Source of the DNA: Paenibacillus sp. FSL A5-0031
GTDB taxonomy: Bacteria; Bacillota; Bacilli; Paenibacillales; Paenibacillaceae
Direction of reading: 5' to 3'
Length of the DNA: 64,000 nucleotides
Assembly (NCBI RefSeq): GCF_001956295.1
Contig: NZ_MRTD01000021.1
Location: 62,001 to 126,000, forward strand
Positions 28,700-36,998 of the stretch are shown piece by piece (the stretch's first letter is position 1; each line of letters starts with the position of its first letter). Both the position numbers and the translations under genes were made by a program. The notes beneath the pieces were generated by a model. That model searched no databases. It saw nothing but the letters and a program-made list of their open reading frames with translations, and was not told the DNA's origin.

Positions 28700-29011
28700 A
28701 AAAAACTCCCGTTCCTAATAGCTTGCGCCATAAGGGACGAGAGTGAATCTCCCGTGGTACCACCCACATTTCGAGCCTGCATCCTATGCGTTCGGCTCGC
28801 TCAAAGACGGTTAACGTCCGTCATCCGCAGTCCAGCTACTGTGCGTTAGCTGCAAGCCTAATTGCTTGCTGCCATCTGCCGTTCACCGTCTGTTCTCCGG
28901 GAAGTCTGTTCATTCTGCCAATATAAGGACGCTTGCAGCCAAGTGACGTCCCTCTCTGAATATAAGGCGTAGAATTACTTTGTCCCATCAACGAATCCAT
29001 ATCTATACTGA
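28700..29011 (-). ncRNA. T-box riboswitch leader of hisS-aspS
   Basis: The T-box GGGTGGTACCACGGG lies on the minus strand at 28751-28765. The terminator follows (CTCTCGTCCC against GGAACGGGAG, then six T at 28700-28705). Stem I has AAAGTAA, CAGAGAG and a GGCTG motif. At 29 nt after GGCTG, in the place where the alaS leader has GCT, this leader has GAC (Asp) in GAACAGACTT; no His codon lies there. So it may sense tRNA-Asp although hisS is the first gene. Confidence 0.92.
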
Positions 29012-29017
29012 GGACTA

Positions 29018-29046
29018 ATTTTACCTCTGACTAAGATTAAAGTCAA
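29018..29046 (-). promoter_or_regulatory. Sigma-A promoter of the hisS T-box operon
   Basis: TTGACT (complement of 29041-29046), 17 nt, TAAAAT (complement of 29018-29023). The transcript should start near 29011, at the 5' edge of the T-box leader. Confidence 0.82.
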
Positions 29047-29088
29047 GATCGAACTGCCCAAGCAACGCCATCCAGTTTAAAATAGGCA

Positions 29089-29117
29089 GAAAAAAACCTA
29101 CAAAACGTATTTGTAGG
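29089..29117 (-). terminator. Terminator upstream of the hisS promoter
   Basis: CCTACAA and TTGTAGG (29097-29103 with 29111-29117) flank a 7-nt loop, with about eight T residues next on the minus strand. It insulates the hisS promoter from transcripts of relA-dtd or from something starting in 29118-29282. Confidence 0.85.
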
Positions 29118-29282
29118 TCCAAAAGTAAAATATATTTTAAAAAGGGGGTCGAGTTCTATTATAGGTCAATGATATTAAAAAAAAGTTAGAGATTGATTAC
29201 AGTAATATTACAATTTCGAAAGCGTTTTAATGGAGACTTTGTATAAATGCCCTTTTCTCCAGTTGTTTATTTCAAAAGATAA
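29118..29282. other. AT-rich spacer between two minus-strand terminators, no gene seen
   Basis: No ORF with a ribosome binding site was found on either strand. The stretch is bounded by minus-strand terminators on both sides, so a short untranslated RNA could fit, but no promoter with good spacing was found. A TATAAT on the minus strand (around 29157) has no matching -35. Confidence 0.3.
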
Positions 29283-29307
29283 CCGCCCCAGCTCTCGGCT
29301 TGGGCGG
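29283..29307 (-). terminator. GC-rich hairpin after the small ORF, likely terminator of relA-dtd
   Basis: CCGCCCCAG (29283-29291) pairs with CTTGGGCGG (29299-29307) with a 7-nt loop; the minus strand continues TTATCTTTTG, a modest T tract. It starts 14 bases past the stop codon of the 56-residue ORF. Confidence 0.65.
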
Positions 29308-29320
29308 CGGTATGCTTATG

Positions 29321-29491
29321 CTATAGTTGACCCGAATTATCGCGGCGCGGGTGCTGCGGGAAACCCGCCCATTCCTCCGCTGCTTCCATATCTTCCTCAA
29401 GCTCTGCAAAAATTTTAGCTTCTCTGCGATCGGAATGAAGCAGTCTGCGAGATGCTCGTTCCATCCCTTGTTCCTTGCGTGATTGGTGCAT
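29321..29491 (-). CDS. Small hypothetical protein (56 aa) downstream of dtd
   Basis: An ATG at 29491 with GGAGGT 9 nt upstream opens 56 codons to a TAG at 29321, followed at once by a hairpin terminator. The predicted protein begins MHQSRKEQGMERASRRLL and ends WAGFPQHPRRDNSGQL; the middle (REAKIFAELEEDMEAAEEW) would be a charged amphipathic helix. It has no cysteine and no membrane segment. I do not recognise the family. Good ribosome binding site, spacing and terminator argue it is real; it could be the last gene of relA-dtd. Confidence 0.6.
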   Translation of the reverse strand: MHQSRKEQGMERASRRLLHSDRREAKIFAELEEDMEAAEEWAGFPQHPRRDNSGQL

Positions 29492-29583
29492 TCGCGGTTT
29501 ACCTCCAATATGGCATACTGCTTGTACAAGCTTCTTATGATGCGTGCACAGCTTACACTATATTGTTTCCCGCGTTGCCTTAG

Positions 29584-30027
29584 TTAAATACGGCTATCCA
29601 AAATTAACGTTATAGGCCCGGAATTCACGAGCTCCACGTCCATCATCGCACCAAAGCGCCCCGTTTCCACGACCAATCCGGTGGAACGAAGCGTCTCATT
29701 AAACAAATCATACAGCTGCTCTGCTTGCTCGGGTCTGGCGGCTGCCATGAAGTTAGGGCGTCTGCCTTTACGGCAGTCTCCATACAGTGTGAACTGTGAA
29801 ACCGAAAGCAGCTGCCCGCCAACATCTGAAATAGAATGATTCATTTTACCTGACTCATCCTCAAAGATACGCAGGTTAGCTACCTTATCAGCCATCCATT
29901 TGACATCTGCTTCTGTGTCCTCATGCGTCATGCCTACAAGAAGCACAAGCCCCGAGTCAATTGAACCTACTGTTTCACCCTCAATGACTACCTTTGCTTG
30001 TTTACTGCGTTGAACGACAACCTTCAC
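29584..30027 (-). CDS. dtd: D-aminoacyl-tRNA deacylase
   Basis: 147 residues, the usual DTD size, with a GTG start at 30027 and GGAGGT 9 nt upstream. The family motifs are the [15 protein letters not shown] segment (SQxT motif, near residue 78) and the C-terminal [11 protein letters not shown] (GP motif, cis Gly-Pro). The enzyme removes D-amino acids, and glycine from tRNA-Ala, protecting translation. It lies 54 bp after relA in the same orientation, the common relA-dtd arrangement of Bacillota. Confidence 0.95.
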   Translation of the reverse strand: MKVVVQRSKQAKVVIEGETVGSIDSGLVLLVGMTHEDTEADVKWMADKVANLRIFEDESGKMNHSISDVGGQLLSVSQFTLYGDCRKGRRPNFMAAARPEQAEQLYDLFNETLRSTGLVVETGRFGAMMDVELVNSGPITLILDSRI

Positions 30028-30081
30028 TGCTTAAAAACCTCCGATATTCGTTTTGATCTCAATGCGGCAAGAGCAAAACGA

Positions 30082-32262
30082 TTATTGCATAATCCGTTGA
30101 ACAGAATAAATATCCTGCACTCGTTTGATCTTCTCAACGACCGAAGTAAGGTGCTCGACATTGCGGATAAGCACCGTCATATGAATATGCGACATTTTGT
30201 TTTTTACAGAACGTCCGGTTACAGCTGAAATGTTCGTCTTGCTTTCGGATACAGCCTGCAGCACTTCATTCAGAAGGCCTCTGCGATCGTGTCCGGTTAT
30301 TTCGATATCGACGCTGTAATTGGCATCGATATTATCTTCCCACTCTACCTCTATTACGCGTTCGCCCTCTTCGCCCTGATCGCCGAAAGGAATGTTCAAA
30401 CAATCCATTCGGTGGACTGAAACGCCGCGACCGCGAGTAATGTAACCAATAATGGCATCTCCCGGAACAGGATTGCAGCAGCGTGCAAAACGAACGAGCA
30501 AATTGTCGATGCCCTTCACAGTCACGCCTTGATTCGGACGTGATTTGCGATTGCCCGGCGATTTTATTTCCTTGATTTCGCTTGTAAGCTCAATCTGGCT
30601 TGCCAGCTCGGCCTCTCTGCGCATCTTCTCGGTAAGTTTCGTGCAAATTTGTGCAGCCGTAATTCCGCCAAAGCCGATAGCGGACATCATATCCTCAATA
30701 TCGTTAAATGCAAACTTCGCGGCAGCCTCCTGCAGCTTATCTTCCTGCAGCCATGCGGAAGGCTCAAGCCCCAAACGCTTCAGCTCACGCTCAAGCAGGT
30801 CCTTGCCTTTTGCTACATTTTCTTCGCGACGCTCTTTCTTGAACCATTGCCGAATTTTGCTTCTAGCATGTGAGGACTGCGCAATTTTCACCCAATCCTG
30901 ACTTGGTCCATAAGAATGCTTCGATGTTAATATTTCAACGATATCTCCGGTTTTGAGCTTATGGTCAAGCGGCACAATTCGACCGTTCAGCTTCGCGCCA
31001 ATCGTTCGATTGCCCACTTCGGTATGAATCCGGTAGGCGAAATCAAGTGGTACAGAACCAGCTGGCAGTTCAATGACTTCACCGCTAGGCGTAAATACAA
31101 ACACGAGATCGGCAAAGAAGTCCATTTTTAGCGACTCCATAAACTCCGACGCATCGCGCGCTTCATGCTGAAGCTCTAATATTTCTCGGAACCATGACAT
31201 TTTATCTTCAAAGTTGCCGCCTGGTACAAGCGAACCCTCTTTGTAAGCCCAATGTGCCGCAATTCCGTATTCTGAGGTGCGATGCATTTCCCAAGTACGA
31301 ATCTGTACCTCTGTAGGCTCTCCATTTGGCCCTATAACGGTCGTATGCAGCGATTGATACATATTCGCCTTCGGCATCGCGATATAGTCCTTAAAGCGGC
31401 CAGGCATCGGTTTCCAGAGCGTATGAATAATTCCGAGCGTAGCATAGCAGTCCTTAATATTATCAACGATTATTCGAATAGCAAGCAGATCATAAATCTC
31501 CGTAAACTGCTTGTTGCGATCGGTCATTTTTTTGTAAATGCTGTACAAATGCTTAGGGCGACCAGAAATATCACCTTCAATACCCATTTCTTCGAGCTTC
31601 TCGGTAATCCGGGAGATGACATCGTCAATAAACTGCTCGCGTTCCGCACGCTTCTTCTTCATCAGATTGGCGATACGGTAATATTGCTGCGGGTTCAAAT
31701 AACGAAGCGCAATATCTTCCATTTCCCATTTGATAGCTGAAATACCGAGGCGATGAGCAATCGGACAAAATATTTCCAACGTTTCATAAGCGATACGACG
31801 CTGCGCTTCTTCCGATTGGAACTTCAGCGTGCGCATGTTATGAAGACGGTCAGCCAATTTTATTAAAATGACGCGAATGTCCTGAGCCATGGCGACAAAC
31901 ATTTTACGATAGTTTTCGTTTTGCTGCTCTTCTTTAGAACGAAATTGAATTTTTTCGAGCTTCGTTAGACCGTCTACCAGCATCGCACAGGTTTCGCCAA
32001 ATTTCGCACGCACCGTCTGCAAATCAACAGTTGTATCCTCAACGACATCATGGAGCAATGCTGCGATAATGGACAGCACGTCCATTTGCATATCAACAAG
32101 AATATCCGCCACCGCTACGGGGTGCAGAATATATGGCTCTCCCGATTTCCGTACTTGTCCGTGATGGGCTTGCTCCGCAAAGTCATAGGCTTCCTGGATG
32201 CGTATAAGGTCCTGCTCTTTCATATAGGCGGATGCCTTCTCGAGTAAATGCTCAATGCCCAT
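30082..32262 (-). CDS. relA: Bifunctional (p)ppGpp synthetase/hydrolase RelA/SpoT homologue
   Basis: 726 residues from the ATG at 32262, which has AAAGGGA 6 nt upstream; the frame to 32301 adds 13 unsupported residues. Order of domains: HD hydrolase with HDVVEDT (His71-Asp72), synthetase (KPMPGRFKDYIAMPKANMYQSLH region), TGS near 390-450, a helical/zinc-finger region with RCCNPVPGD, and a C-terminal ACT domain. It makes and degrades (p)ppGpp in response to uncharged tRNA on ribosomes. The neighbours apt and dtd are the usual ones. A promoter with TTGACG/CATAAT is found 66 bp or more upstream of the start codon. Confidence 0.97.
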   Translation of the reverse strand: MGIEHLLEKASAYMKEQDLIRIQEAYDFAEQAHHGQVRKSGEPYILHPVAVADILVDMQMDVLSIIAALLHDVVEDTTVDLQTVRAKFGETCAMLVDGLTKLEKIQFRSKEEQQNENYRKMFVAMAQDIRVILIKLADRLHNMRTLKFQSEEAQRRIAYETLEIFCPIAHRLGISAIKWEMEDIALRYLNPQQYYRIANLMKKKRAEREQFIDDVISRITEKLEEMGIEGDISGRPKHLYSIYKKMTDRNKQFTEIYDLLAIRIIVDNIKDCYATLGIIHTLWKPMPGRFKDYIAMPKANMYQSLHTTVIGPNGEPTEVQIRTWEMHRTSEYGIAAHWAYKEGSLVPGGNFEDKMSWFREILELQHEARDASEFMESLKMDFFADLVFVFTPSGEVIELPAGSVPLDFAYRIHTEVGNRTIGAKLNGRIVPLDHKLKTGDIVEILTSKHSYGPSQDWVKIAQSSHARSKIRQWFKKERREENVAKGKDLLERELKRLGLEPSAWLQEDKLQEAAAKFAFNDIEDMMSAIGFGGITAAQICTKLTEKMRREAELASQIELTSEIKEIKSPGNRKSRPNQGVTVKGIDNLLVRFARCCNPVPGDAIIGYITRGRGVSVHRMDCLNIPFGDQGEEGERVIEVEWEDNIDANYSVDIEITGHDRRGLLNEVLQAVSESKTNISAVTGRSVKNKMSHIHMTVLIRNVEHLTSVVEKIKRVQDIYSVQRIMQ

Positions 32263-32327
32263 GAAACGTCCCTTTCTGATTACACTCCTGGCGGATCCCA
32301 TTCATGCGTTTTCCGAGTTTTTATAAT

Positions 32328-32357
32328 ATTATGCCTGTAATCACAGTACCGCGTCAA
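32328..32357 (-). promoter_or_regulatory. Likely sigma-A promoter of relA
   Basis: TTGACG (complement of 32352-32357), 18 nt, CATAAT (complement of 32328-32333), located between the apt terminator and relA. Confidence 0.6.
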
Positions 32358-32375
32358 CTACCAGAGACCTCCAGC

Positions 32376-32431
32376 AATAAAATAAAACCGCCTGACCTTC
32401 TCGCAAAATGCGAATAAGGGGGATAGGCGGT
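32376..32431 (-). terminator. Terminator after apt
   Basis: ACCGCCT (32387-32393) pairs with AGGCGGT (32425-32431), with an inner TCGCA/TGCGA stem; TTTTATTTTATT follows on the minus strand. It closes the secD-secF-CDF-recJ-apt unit. Confidence 0.82.
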
Positions 32432-32460
32432 CATTTTATAGAGCAATCTTGCTGCTTGAA

Positions 32461-32991
32461 TTATGAGTAAGTCATTAGTGAGAATACATCGATTCCTTTA
32501 AGCTTCTCACGGCCAGTTAAGTATGCAAGCTCAATTAGAAAAGCTGCGCCTACTACTTCACCGCCAAGCTGCTCAATCAAATTGATTGATGTTGCGATCG
32601 TTCCGCCTGTTGCAAGCAGATCGTCAGCAATGAGTACGCGTTGGCCCGGTGTGATTGCATCCTTGTGCATAGCCAGTTTATCCTGTCCATACTCCAAGTC
32701 GTAGCTTGCTGTAATCGTCTCGCCCGGCAGCTTGCCGCTTTTGCGAATCGGAGCAAAACCTACGCCTAGCGCAATCGCCAGCGGTGCGCCTACTACGAAG
32801 CCGCGAGCTTCTGGTCCTGCAATGACATCAATTTTCATATCCTGAACGGCAACTCGCATCTCTTCAATCGCAGCACGATATGCTCCTCCATCTTTCAGAA
32901 GCGTCGTAATATCTTTGAAACGGATACCTGGTTGCGGGAAATCAGGAATTACCCGGATGTAATCTTTGAAGTTGTATTGTGTGTTGGACAC
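32461..32991 (-). CDS. apt: Adenine phosphoribosyltransferase
   Basis: 176 residues, normal length. The type I PRTase PRPP motif [13 protein letters not shown] is at about 120-132, and the start has [18 protein letters not shown] (typical Apt). It converts adenine plus PRPP to AMP for purine salvage. The start is a GTG at 32991 with GGAAAGGG about 11 nt upstream. It is 22 bp after recJ and followed by a terminator, so it is separate from relA, although the recJ-apt-relA order is conserved in Bacillota. Confidence 0.96.
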   Translation of the reverse strand: MSNTQYNFKDYIRVIPDFPQPGIRFKDITTLLKDGGAYRAAIEEMRVAVQDMKIDVIAGPEARGFVVGAPLAIALGVGFAPIRKSGKLPGETITASYDLEYGQDKLAMHKDAITPGQRVLIADDLLATGGTIATSINLIEQLGGEVVGAAFLIELAYLTGREKLKGIDVFSLMTYS

Positions 32992-33013
32992 TTGAGGTCA
33001 ACCCTTTCCATTT

Positions 33014-35032
33014 CTAACTATTCATTATCATTTGTGTTGCTTCAAATTGTGCTTTTGCTTCTCGGTAACGTTCAGAAGTAGCTAAATCACGTTTCTGAGG
33101 TGAGGCTGCTGCATGCATCAAACCATTGTCTCGGTTAATAAATTGCAGCTCCTCGAATACTGCCAGCATAAGCTCAACCGTCTCTAAGGATAAACCACTT
33201 TGCTTCGATAAGCGAGCATTTAATCCTTGAAGCGGAACTTGCCCCAGCTGTTTCAACAGTTGATACACTTTGCCGAATTGCTCGCGCTCTGGAAATTCAA
33301 CAGCTGCGGGATCAAAATGCACATCATGCAGTTGAAGCTGAGGTTTGCGCTGTCCATTCCACTCATTAACAGATAATTCGCCGACAACATCAATTTTGCT
33401 GCCCGGCTTTAATCCTTCTGCTAGCATTCCCATACTGAAGCCGATACCGTCTAATAGACGACGGCCGCTTCCAAGCGATAGCTTTAAGTGTCTAGACTCC
33501 TTGCCTATCTTACGACGATCTGCAAGCTCCGTCTTCTGAAACAGCAATCTTGGCGATGGATTTCCCATCCCGAACGGCTCAAGCTGTGAAAGCTCGGTAA
33601 TCGTATCGAGAGTGGCTTCGCTAACCGAGCATACAAGATCAACTGACGTTTTGGGAATCCAATCGTCAGCGCTCAGCCATTCAGCAGCCAGCTCGCCAAG
33701 TTTCTGTTCAAATTCAGATAGTCGATCGCGATGAAGACTCATTCCAGCAGCGGCCTGGTGTCCTCCGTAATGATCGAGCAGCTCGTCGCAAGCTGTAAGG
33801 GCTGCATGCAGGTCGAAGCCTTCTATGGAGCGCGCAGAGCCTTTACACATCCCTGTCTGCTCATCTATCCCAAGTATAATAACAGGCTTATAATTGCGTT
33901 CAAGCAGTTTGGAGGCAACGATACCGATGACGCCAACGTTCCAGCCTTCGCCTGAGAGCACAATGACTGGCGGAGGTGCTGCATTCGCGGCTGCAGCATC
34001 GTCGCATTTGGTCTGCCACTGCAACTCGGCTTCCTTCACGATACTCTCCACTACGCGCTGCCGTTCTTTATTTAAACTGTCCAATCCGATTGCAGTCAAA
34101 ATCGCATTGTCATAATCGTCGGTTGTGAGCAGTTCGACTGCACGTTTCGCATGATCGAGCCTTCCAGCTGCATTAATGCGAGGCGCCATTCCAAAAGCAA
34201 TGCCTGTCGCAGTAATACTGTCCAGCTCAATGCCGCCAGCCTCTGCCAGCGCTCGGAAGCCTACTCCTGCGTGATTTTTCAATCGTTCTAAGCCGCAGCG
34301 AACAAAAATACGATTCTCGTCTTTAAGCGGCATTAAATCCGCTACTGTTCCAAGACTCACAATGTCGGCCCACTCAAGCGGAGGACGCTCTAATAGCGCA
34401 TGCGCCAGCTTGAATGCAACGCCTACGCCTGCAAGTCCTTTGAACGGATAAGCGCAGCCTTCTTGCTTCGGATTAACGACTGCTGCAGCATTTGGGATTT
34501 GCTCTGGCGGCTCGTGATGATCAGTAACAACGACATCAATCCCGAGCTGCTTCGCATAATCAATTTCTTCAACAGCGCTGATGCCCGTATCAACCGTAAC
34601 AATTAAACCGATGCCCTCTTCAGCAGCCAGCTCAATCGCTTTTTTGTTTAATCCGTAACCTTCCAAAGCACGATGAGGAATATAATAATCAAATTCATAA
34701 TTTAATGATCGAAATAAATGTACCAATAAAGATGTGCTTGAAACACCGTCCGCATCGTAATCACCATATATCCTTATTTTCTCATTGCTTGCTGCTGCTC
34801 GCTTTATTCGTGCAACGGCAGCCTCCATTCCAAGCAATAAATAGGGATCATGAAAATGCTCCACTCCGCCTCGCAAAAAACGTTCAGCCGCTTCGGTATC
34901 ATCAAAGCCGCGCTGCACAAGAAGTCTCGCTACTAGAGGCGGCAAACTCAGATTCGCTGCCAAATCCTTCGCTTTTGCTTCGTCGTCAGCAGTCCATGGC
35001 GCTACAGCCCATCTTGTCTTCCTTTGAATCAT
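33014..35032 (-). CDS. recJ: Single-stranded-DNA-specific exonuclease RecJ (short form)
   Basis: 672 residues. The DHH phosphoesterase core is intact: GDYDADGVSS near 88-97, VTVDTGIS, VVTDHHEPP near 155-163, then DHHA1 with HYGGHQAAAGM, and an OB domain around residues 470-570. B. subtilis RecJ has 786 residues; here the OB domain runs directly into the segment FPEREQFGKVYQLLKQLG, so roughly 110 residues of the usual C-terminal region appear to be missing while the very end is kept. RecJ degrades ssDNA 5' to 3' in repair and recombination. GGAGAGGAG precedes the ATG at 35032, 32 bp after the CDF gene. Confidence 0.93.
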   Translation of the reverse strand: MIQRKTRWAVAPWTADDEAKAKDLAANLSLPPLVARLLVQRGFDDTEAAERFLRGGVEHFHDPYLLLGMEAAVARIKRAAASNEKIRIYGDYDADGVSSTSLLVHLFRSLNYEFDYYIPHRALEGYGLNKKAIELAAEEGIGLIVTVDTGISAVEEIDYAKQLGIDVVVTDHHEPPEQIPNAAAVVNPKQEGCAYPFKGLAGVGVAFKLAHALLERPPLEWADIVSLGTVADLMPLKDENRIFVRCGLERLKNHAGVGFRALAEAGGIELDSITATGIAFGMAPRINAAGRLDHAKRAVELLTTDDYDNAILTAIGLDSLNKERQRVVESIVKEAELQWQTKCDDAAAANAAPPPVIVLSGEGWNVGVIGIVASKLLERNYKPVIILGIDEQTGMCKGSARSIEGFDLHAALTACDELLDHYGGHQAAAGMSLHRDRLSEFEQKLGELAAEWLSADDWIPKTSVDLVCSVSEATLDTITELSQLEPFGMGNPSPRLLFQKTELADRRKIGKESRHLKLSLGSGRRLLDGIGFSMGMLAEGLKPGSKIDVVGELSVNEWNGQRKPQLQLHDVHFDPAAVEFPEREQFGKVYQLLKQLGQVPLQGLNARLSKQSGLSLETVELMLAVFEELQFINRDNGLMHAAASPQKRDLATSERYREAKAQFEATQMIMNS

Positions 35033-35064
35033 GCTGCTTGCTCCTCTCCTGCTGTTTGCTGTTC

Positions 35065-35982
35065 TTATTGCAGCAGTGTCGGCATCTGCTCCTGATTCGG
35101 ATCATGATTAGACTTATAAGGATAACCAGGATCATAAGGCTCAACGAAAATCGATACATCCGTGACATGTATAAAACGTTTCATGACGAGCTGCTTTACC
35201 CTTTTGGCAATCTCTTGACCCTCAAGAACAGAAATGCGTGGATTTACACTAATAACCATTTCTGCAATGACATAATGACCATGCTCTTTCGCTCGCAAGG
35301 TTTGCACAGTAATGACTCCATCAACACGTTGAATAAGCTGCATCAGTTCATCCGGATTTTCCTCTGAAGTCTTGCTATGTTCGTCTTTTCGCATAAAGAC
35401 TGTAGCCATTCTGTAGCCGTTTACGATAACAATGACCGCAATAACGATCGCTGCCGCCGGGTCAAAATAATAGAGCACCGGCACATTCAACATTTTACCA
35501 ATTATTGCTCCGCTTGCACCCACTAATGCTGCGACTGAACAATAAAGGCCTGTCATTCGATCCTTCGATGGAAAAAACAGCTGCTGAACGATTAGAGCAA
35601 GCGCGATGGCCACTGCCGCACTCCAGTGCGGAGCGCTCGTTACACGATCAGAAAGGTCTCTAATGGCAGATATGCCGATTTCGAGCCCAACGATGAGAAG
35701 GACGACTGACAACAATATCGTTGTAGCCGTCTCTCCTCTTAAATCTACTGGTACCGCTTTGGCACCCGGGTTTGCCATTTTTCGCTGCCGGCTTGCCCTC
35801 AAACCTGAAAGGGCAACAACTCCTGCAGCGACCTCAGCCGCTGTTCGAAATGCATCCGCGAGCAGCGCTTTGCTTCCTGACAACCATCCTATTACACCTT
35901 TAAATAGAGCCAGCAGCATGTTTCCCCATAAGCCGGCCCAGCTTGCGGACTCTGCTTTTACATATCGCTGTGTGGTTGACAT
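35065..35982 (-). CDS. Cation diffusion facilitator family membrane protein with altered metal site
   Basis: 305 residues with six membrane segments in the first 200 and a cytoplasmic C-terminal domain (about 205-285) of the CDF ferredoxin-like type (VDGVITVQTLRAKEHGHYVIAEMVISV). In the TM2 motif LLADAFRTAAEVAAG only the leading Asp43 is kept: the usual His is Arg46 and the usual second Asp is Glu50. No His/Asp pair is seen in the TM5 region (about 141-155, TGLYCSVAALVG). Transport of Zn2+ or Mn2+ by the normal site is therefore doubtful. The ATG at 35982 follows AGGAGGT and a tandem hairpin repeat after secF. Confidence 0.85.
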   Translation of the reverse strand: MSTTQRYVKAESASWAGLWGNMLLALFKGVIGWLSGSKALLADAFRTAAEVAAGVVALSGLRASRQRKMANPGAKAVPVDLRGETATTILLSVVLLIVGLEIGISAIRDLSDRVTSAPHWSAAVAIALALIVQQLFFPSKDRMTGLYCSVAALVGASGAIIGKMLNVPVLYYFDPAAAIVIAVIVIVNGYRMATVFMRKDEHSKTSEENPDELMQLIQRVDGVITVQTLRAKEHGHYVIAEMVISVNPRISVLEGQEIAKRVKQLVMKRFIHVTDVSIFVEPYDPGYPYKSNHDPNQEQMPTLLQ

Positions 35983-35997
35983 TTATACCTCCTAAAG

Positions 35998-36077
35998 GTT
36001 TTGCGCATGCAAAACCACTTCGTAAGCATGTACTTAGGTTTTGCGCATGCAAAACCACTTCGTAAGCATTCAACTGC
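35998..36077 (-). repeat. Tandem pair of the 40-bp intercistronic hairpin element (copy B)
   Basis: Units 35998-36037 and 36038-36077 are nearly identical. The transcribed strand reads ATGCTTACGAAGTG and then the 8-bp hairpin GGTTTTGC-ATGC-GCAAAACC. The pair starts 6 nt after the secF stop codon and ends against TTTAGGAGGT, the ribosome binding site of the CDF gene. It is the same family as 7861-7939, with changes on both sides of the stem that keep pairing. Confidence 0.9.
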
Positions 36078-36083
36078 TTATTA

Positions 36084-36998
36084 TTAAGCTGTTTTCTTAA
36101 CAACAGCCTTCGGCTTTTGTCTGCCTTTTAGCATTAGCCATAGCGGGCTCGCGATACAAATGGACGAGTACGCACCGCTTGTAAGACCAATGATTTTTGC
36201 AAGGGCAAATAGCTTGATTGACTCGCTTCCGAAGATGAACAAACATACTGCAACGACAAGTACTGCTAATACAGTATAGATATTACGCGCCATTGTTTGC
36301 CAGATACTTGCGTTAACCATCTCAGCGAGCTGCTCACGGTTTTTATATTGACCAAACCGAAGATTTTCACGAATCCGGTCAAAAATAACGATTTTATCAT
36401 TGATAGAATAACCGATAGTGGTCAACACCGCCGCAATAAACGGAAGATCAACTTCCAGACGGAATATCGAGAACAACGCGACAACGACAAAAGCATCATA
36501 CAAAATCGCTATGTTCGCAGCTAGTGCGAAGCGCCATTCAAAACGAATCATGACATAAATCATAATGGCTACGCTGGCAATCAGTACTGCCCAGATCGTT
36601 TTGATCCCAAGCTCCTGCGCCATGTCTGGCGATACGACGTTAACCTCAGCCGATACTTGATCACCATACTTCGCTTTAAATAAGTCTTGAATTTCAGTAA
36701 TTTTGGCTTGTGTAAGCACTTCGTCAAAACGAGCCGTTACACGTTCTTCACCTGTACCGCCAACTGTAGGCGTGATGCCTTCGATTCCTGCTTTCACAAG
36801 AATTTCTTTCGCATCCTGCTGGGTAACTGCTTTGCCTACTGAAATATCCATATTCGTACCGGCCTTGAAATCAACACCGAAATTAAGGCTGAAAAAAAGC
36901 AAAGACAAGATGCCGATTACGGTTAACGTGATCGAGAACAGAAAGAACTTATTGCGGTTCCCGATGAAATCATAACGAATTTTTGTATTAAAGTTCAC
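36084..36998 (-). CDS. secF: Protein translocase subunit SecF
   Basis: 304 residues with six membrane segments and one extracellular loop. The SecF signature IGYSINDKIVIFDRIRENLR lies in the second half (quoted in full, 20 residues) and FGVDFKAGTNMDIS follows the first helix. It works with SecD and SecYEG to pull secreted proteins outward using the proton gradient. The start is a GTG at 36998 with AAGGAGG 9 nt upstream, inside the last codons of secD (11-bp overlap). B. subtilis has a single fused SecDF; here the two are separate but coupled. Confidence 0.96.
   Translation of the reverse strand: MNFNTKIRYDFIGNRNKFFLFSITLTVIGILSLLFFSLNFGVDFKAGTNMDISVGKAVTQQDAKEILVKAGIEGITPTVGGTGEERVTARFDEVLTQAKITEIQDLFKAKYGDQVSAEVNVVSPDMAQELGIKTIWAVLIASVAIMIYVMIRFEWRFALAANIAILYDAFVVVALFSIFRLEVDLPFIAAVLTTIGYSINDKIVIFDRIRENLRFGQYKNREQLAEMVNASIWQTMARNIYTVLAVLVVAVCLFIFGSESIKLFALAKIIGLTSGAYSSICIASPLWLMLKGRQKPKAVVKKTA

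Noticed and set aside
29210-29232. Catabolite-response-element-like sequence (AAAACGCTTTCGA on the minus strand)
   Set aside because: Two mismatches to the usual consensus and no promoter or target gene nearby.
34705-35367. 220-codon plus-strand ORF opposite recJ and the CDF gene
   Set aside because: It spans the junction of two well-supported minus-strand genes, lacks a start signal and has no recognisable motif.
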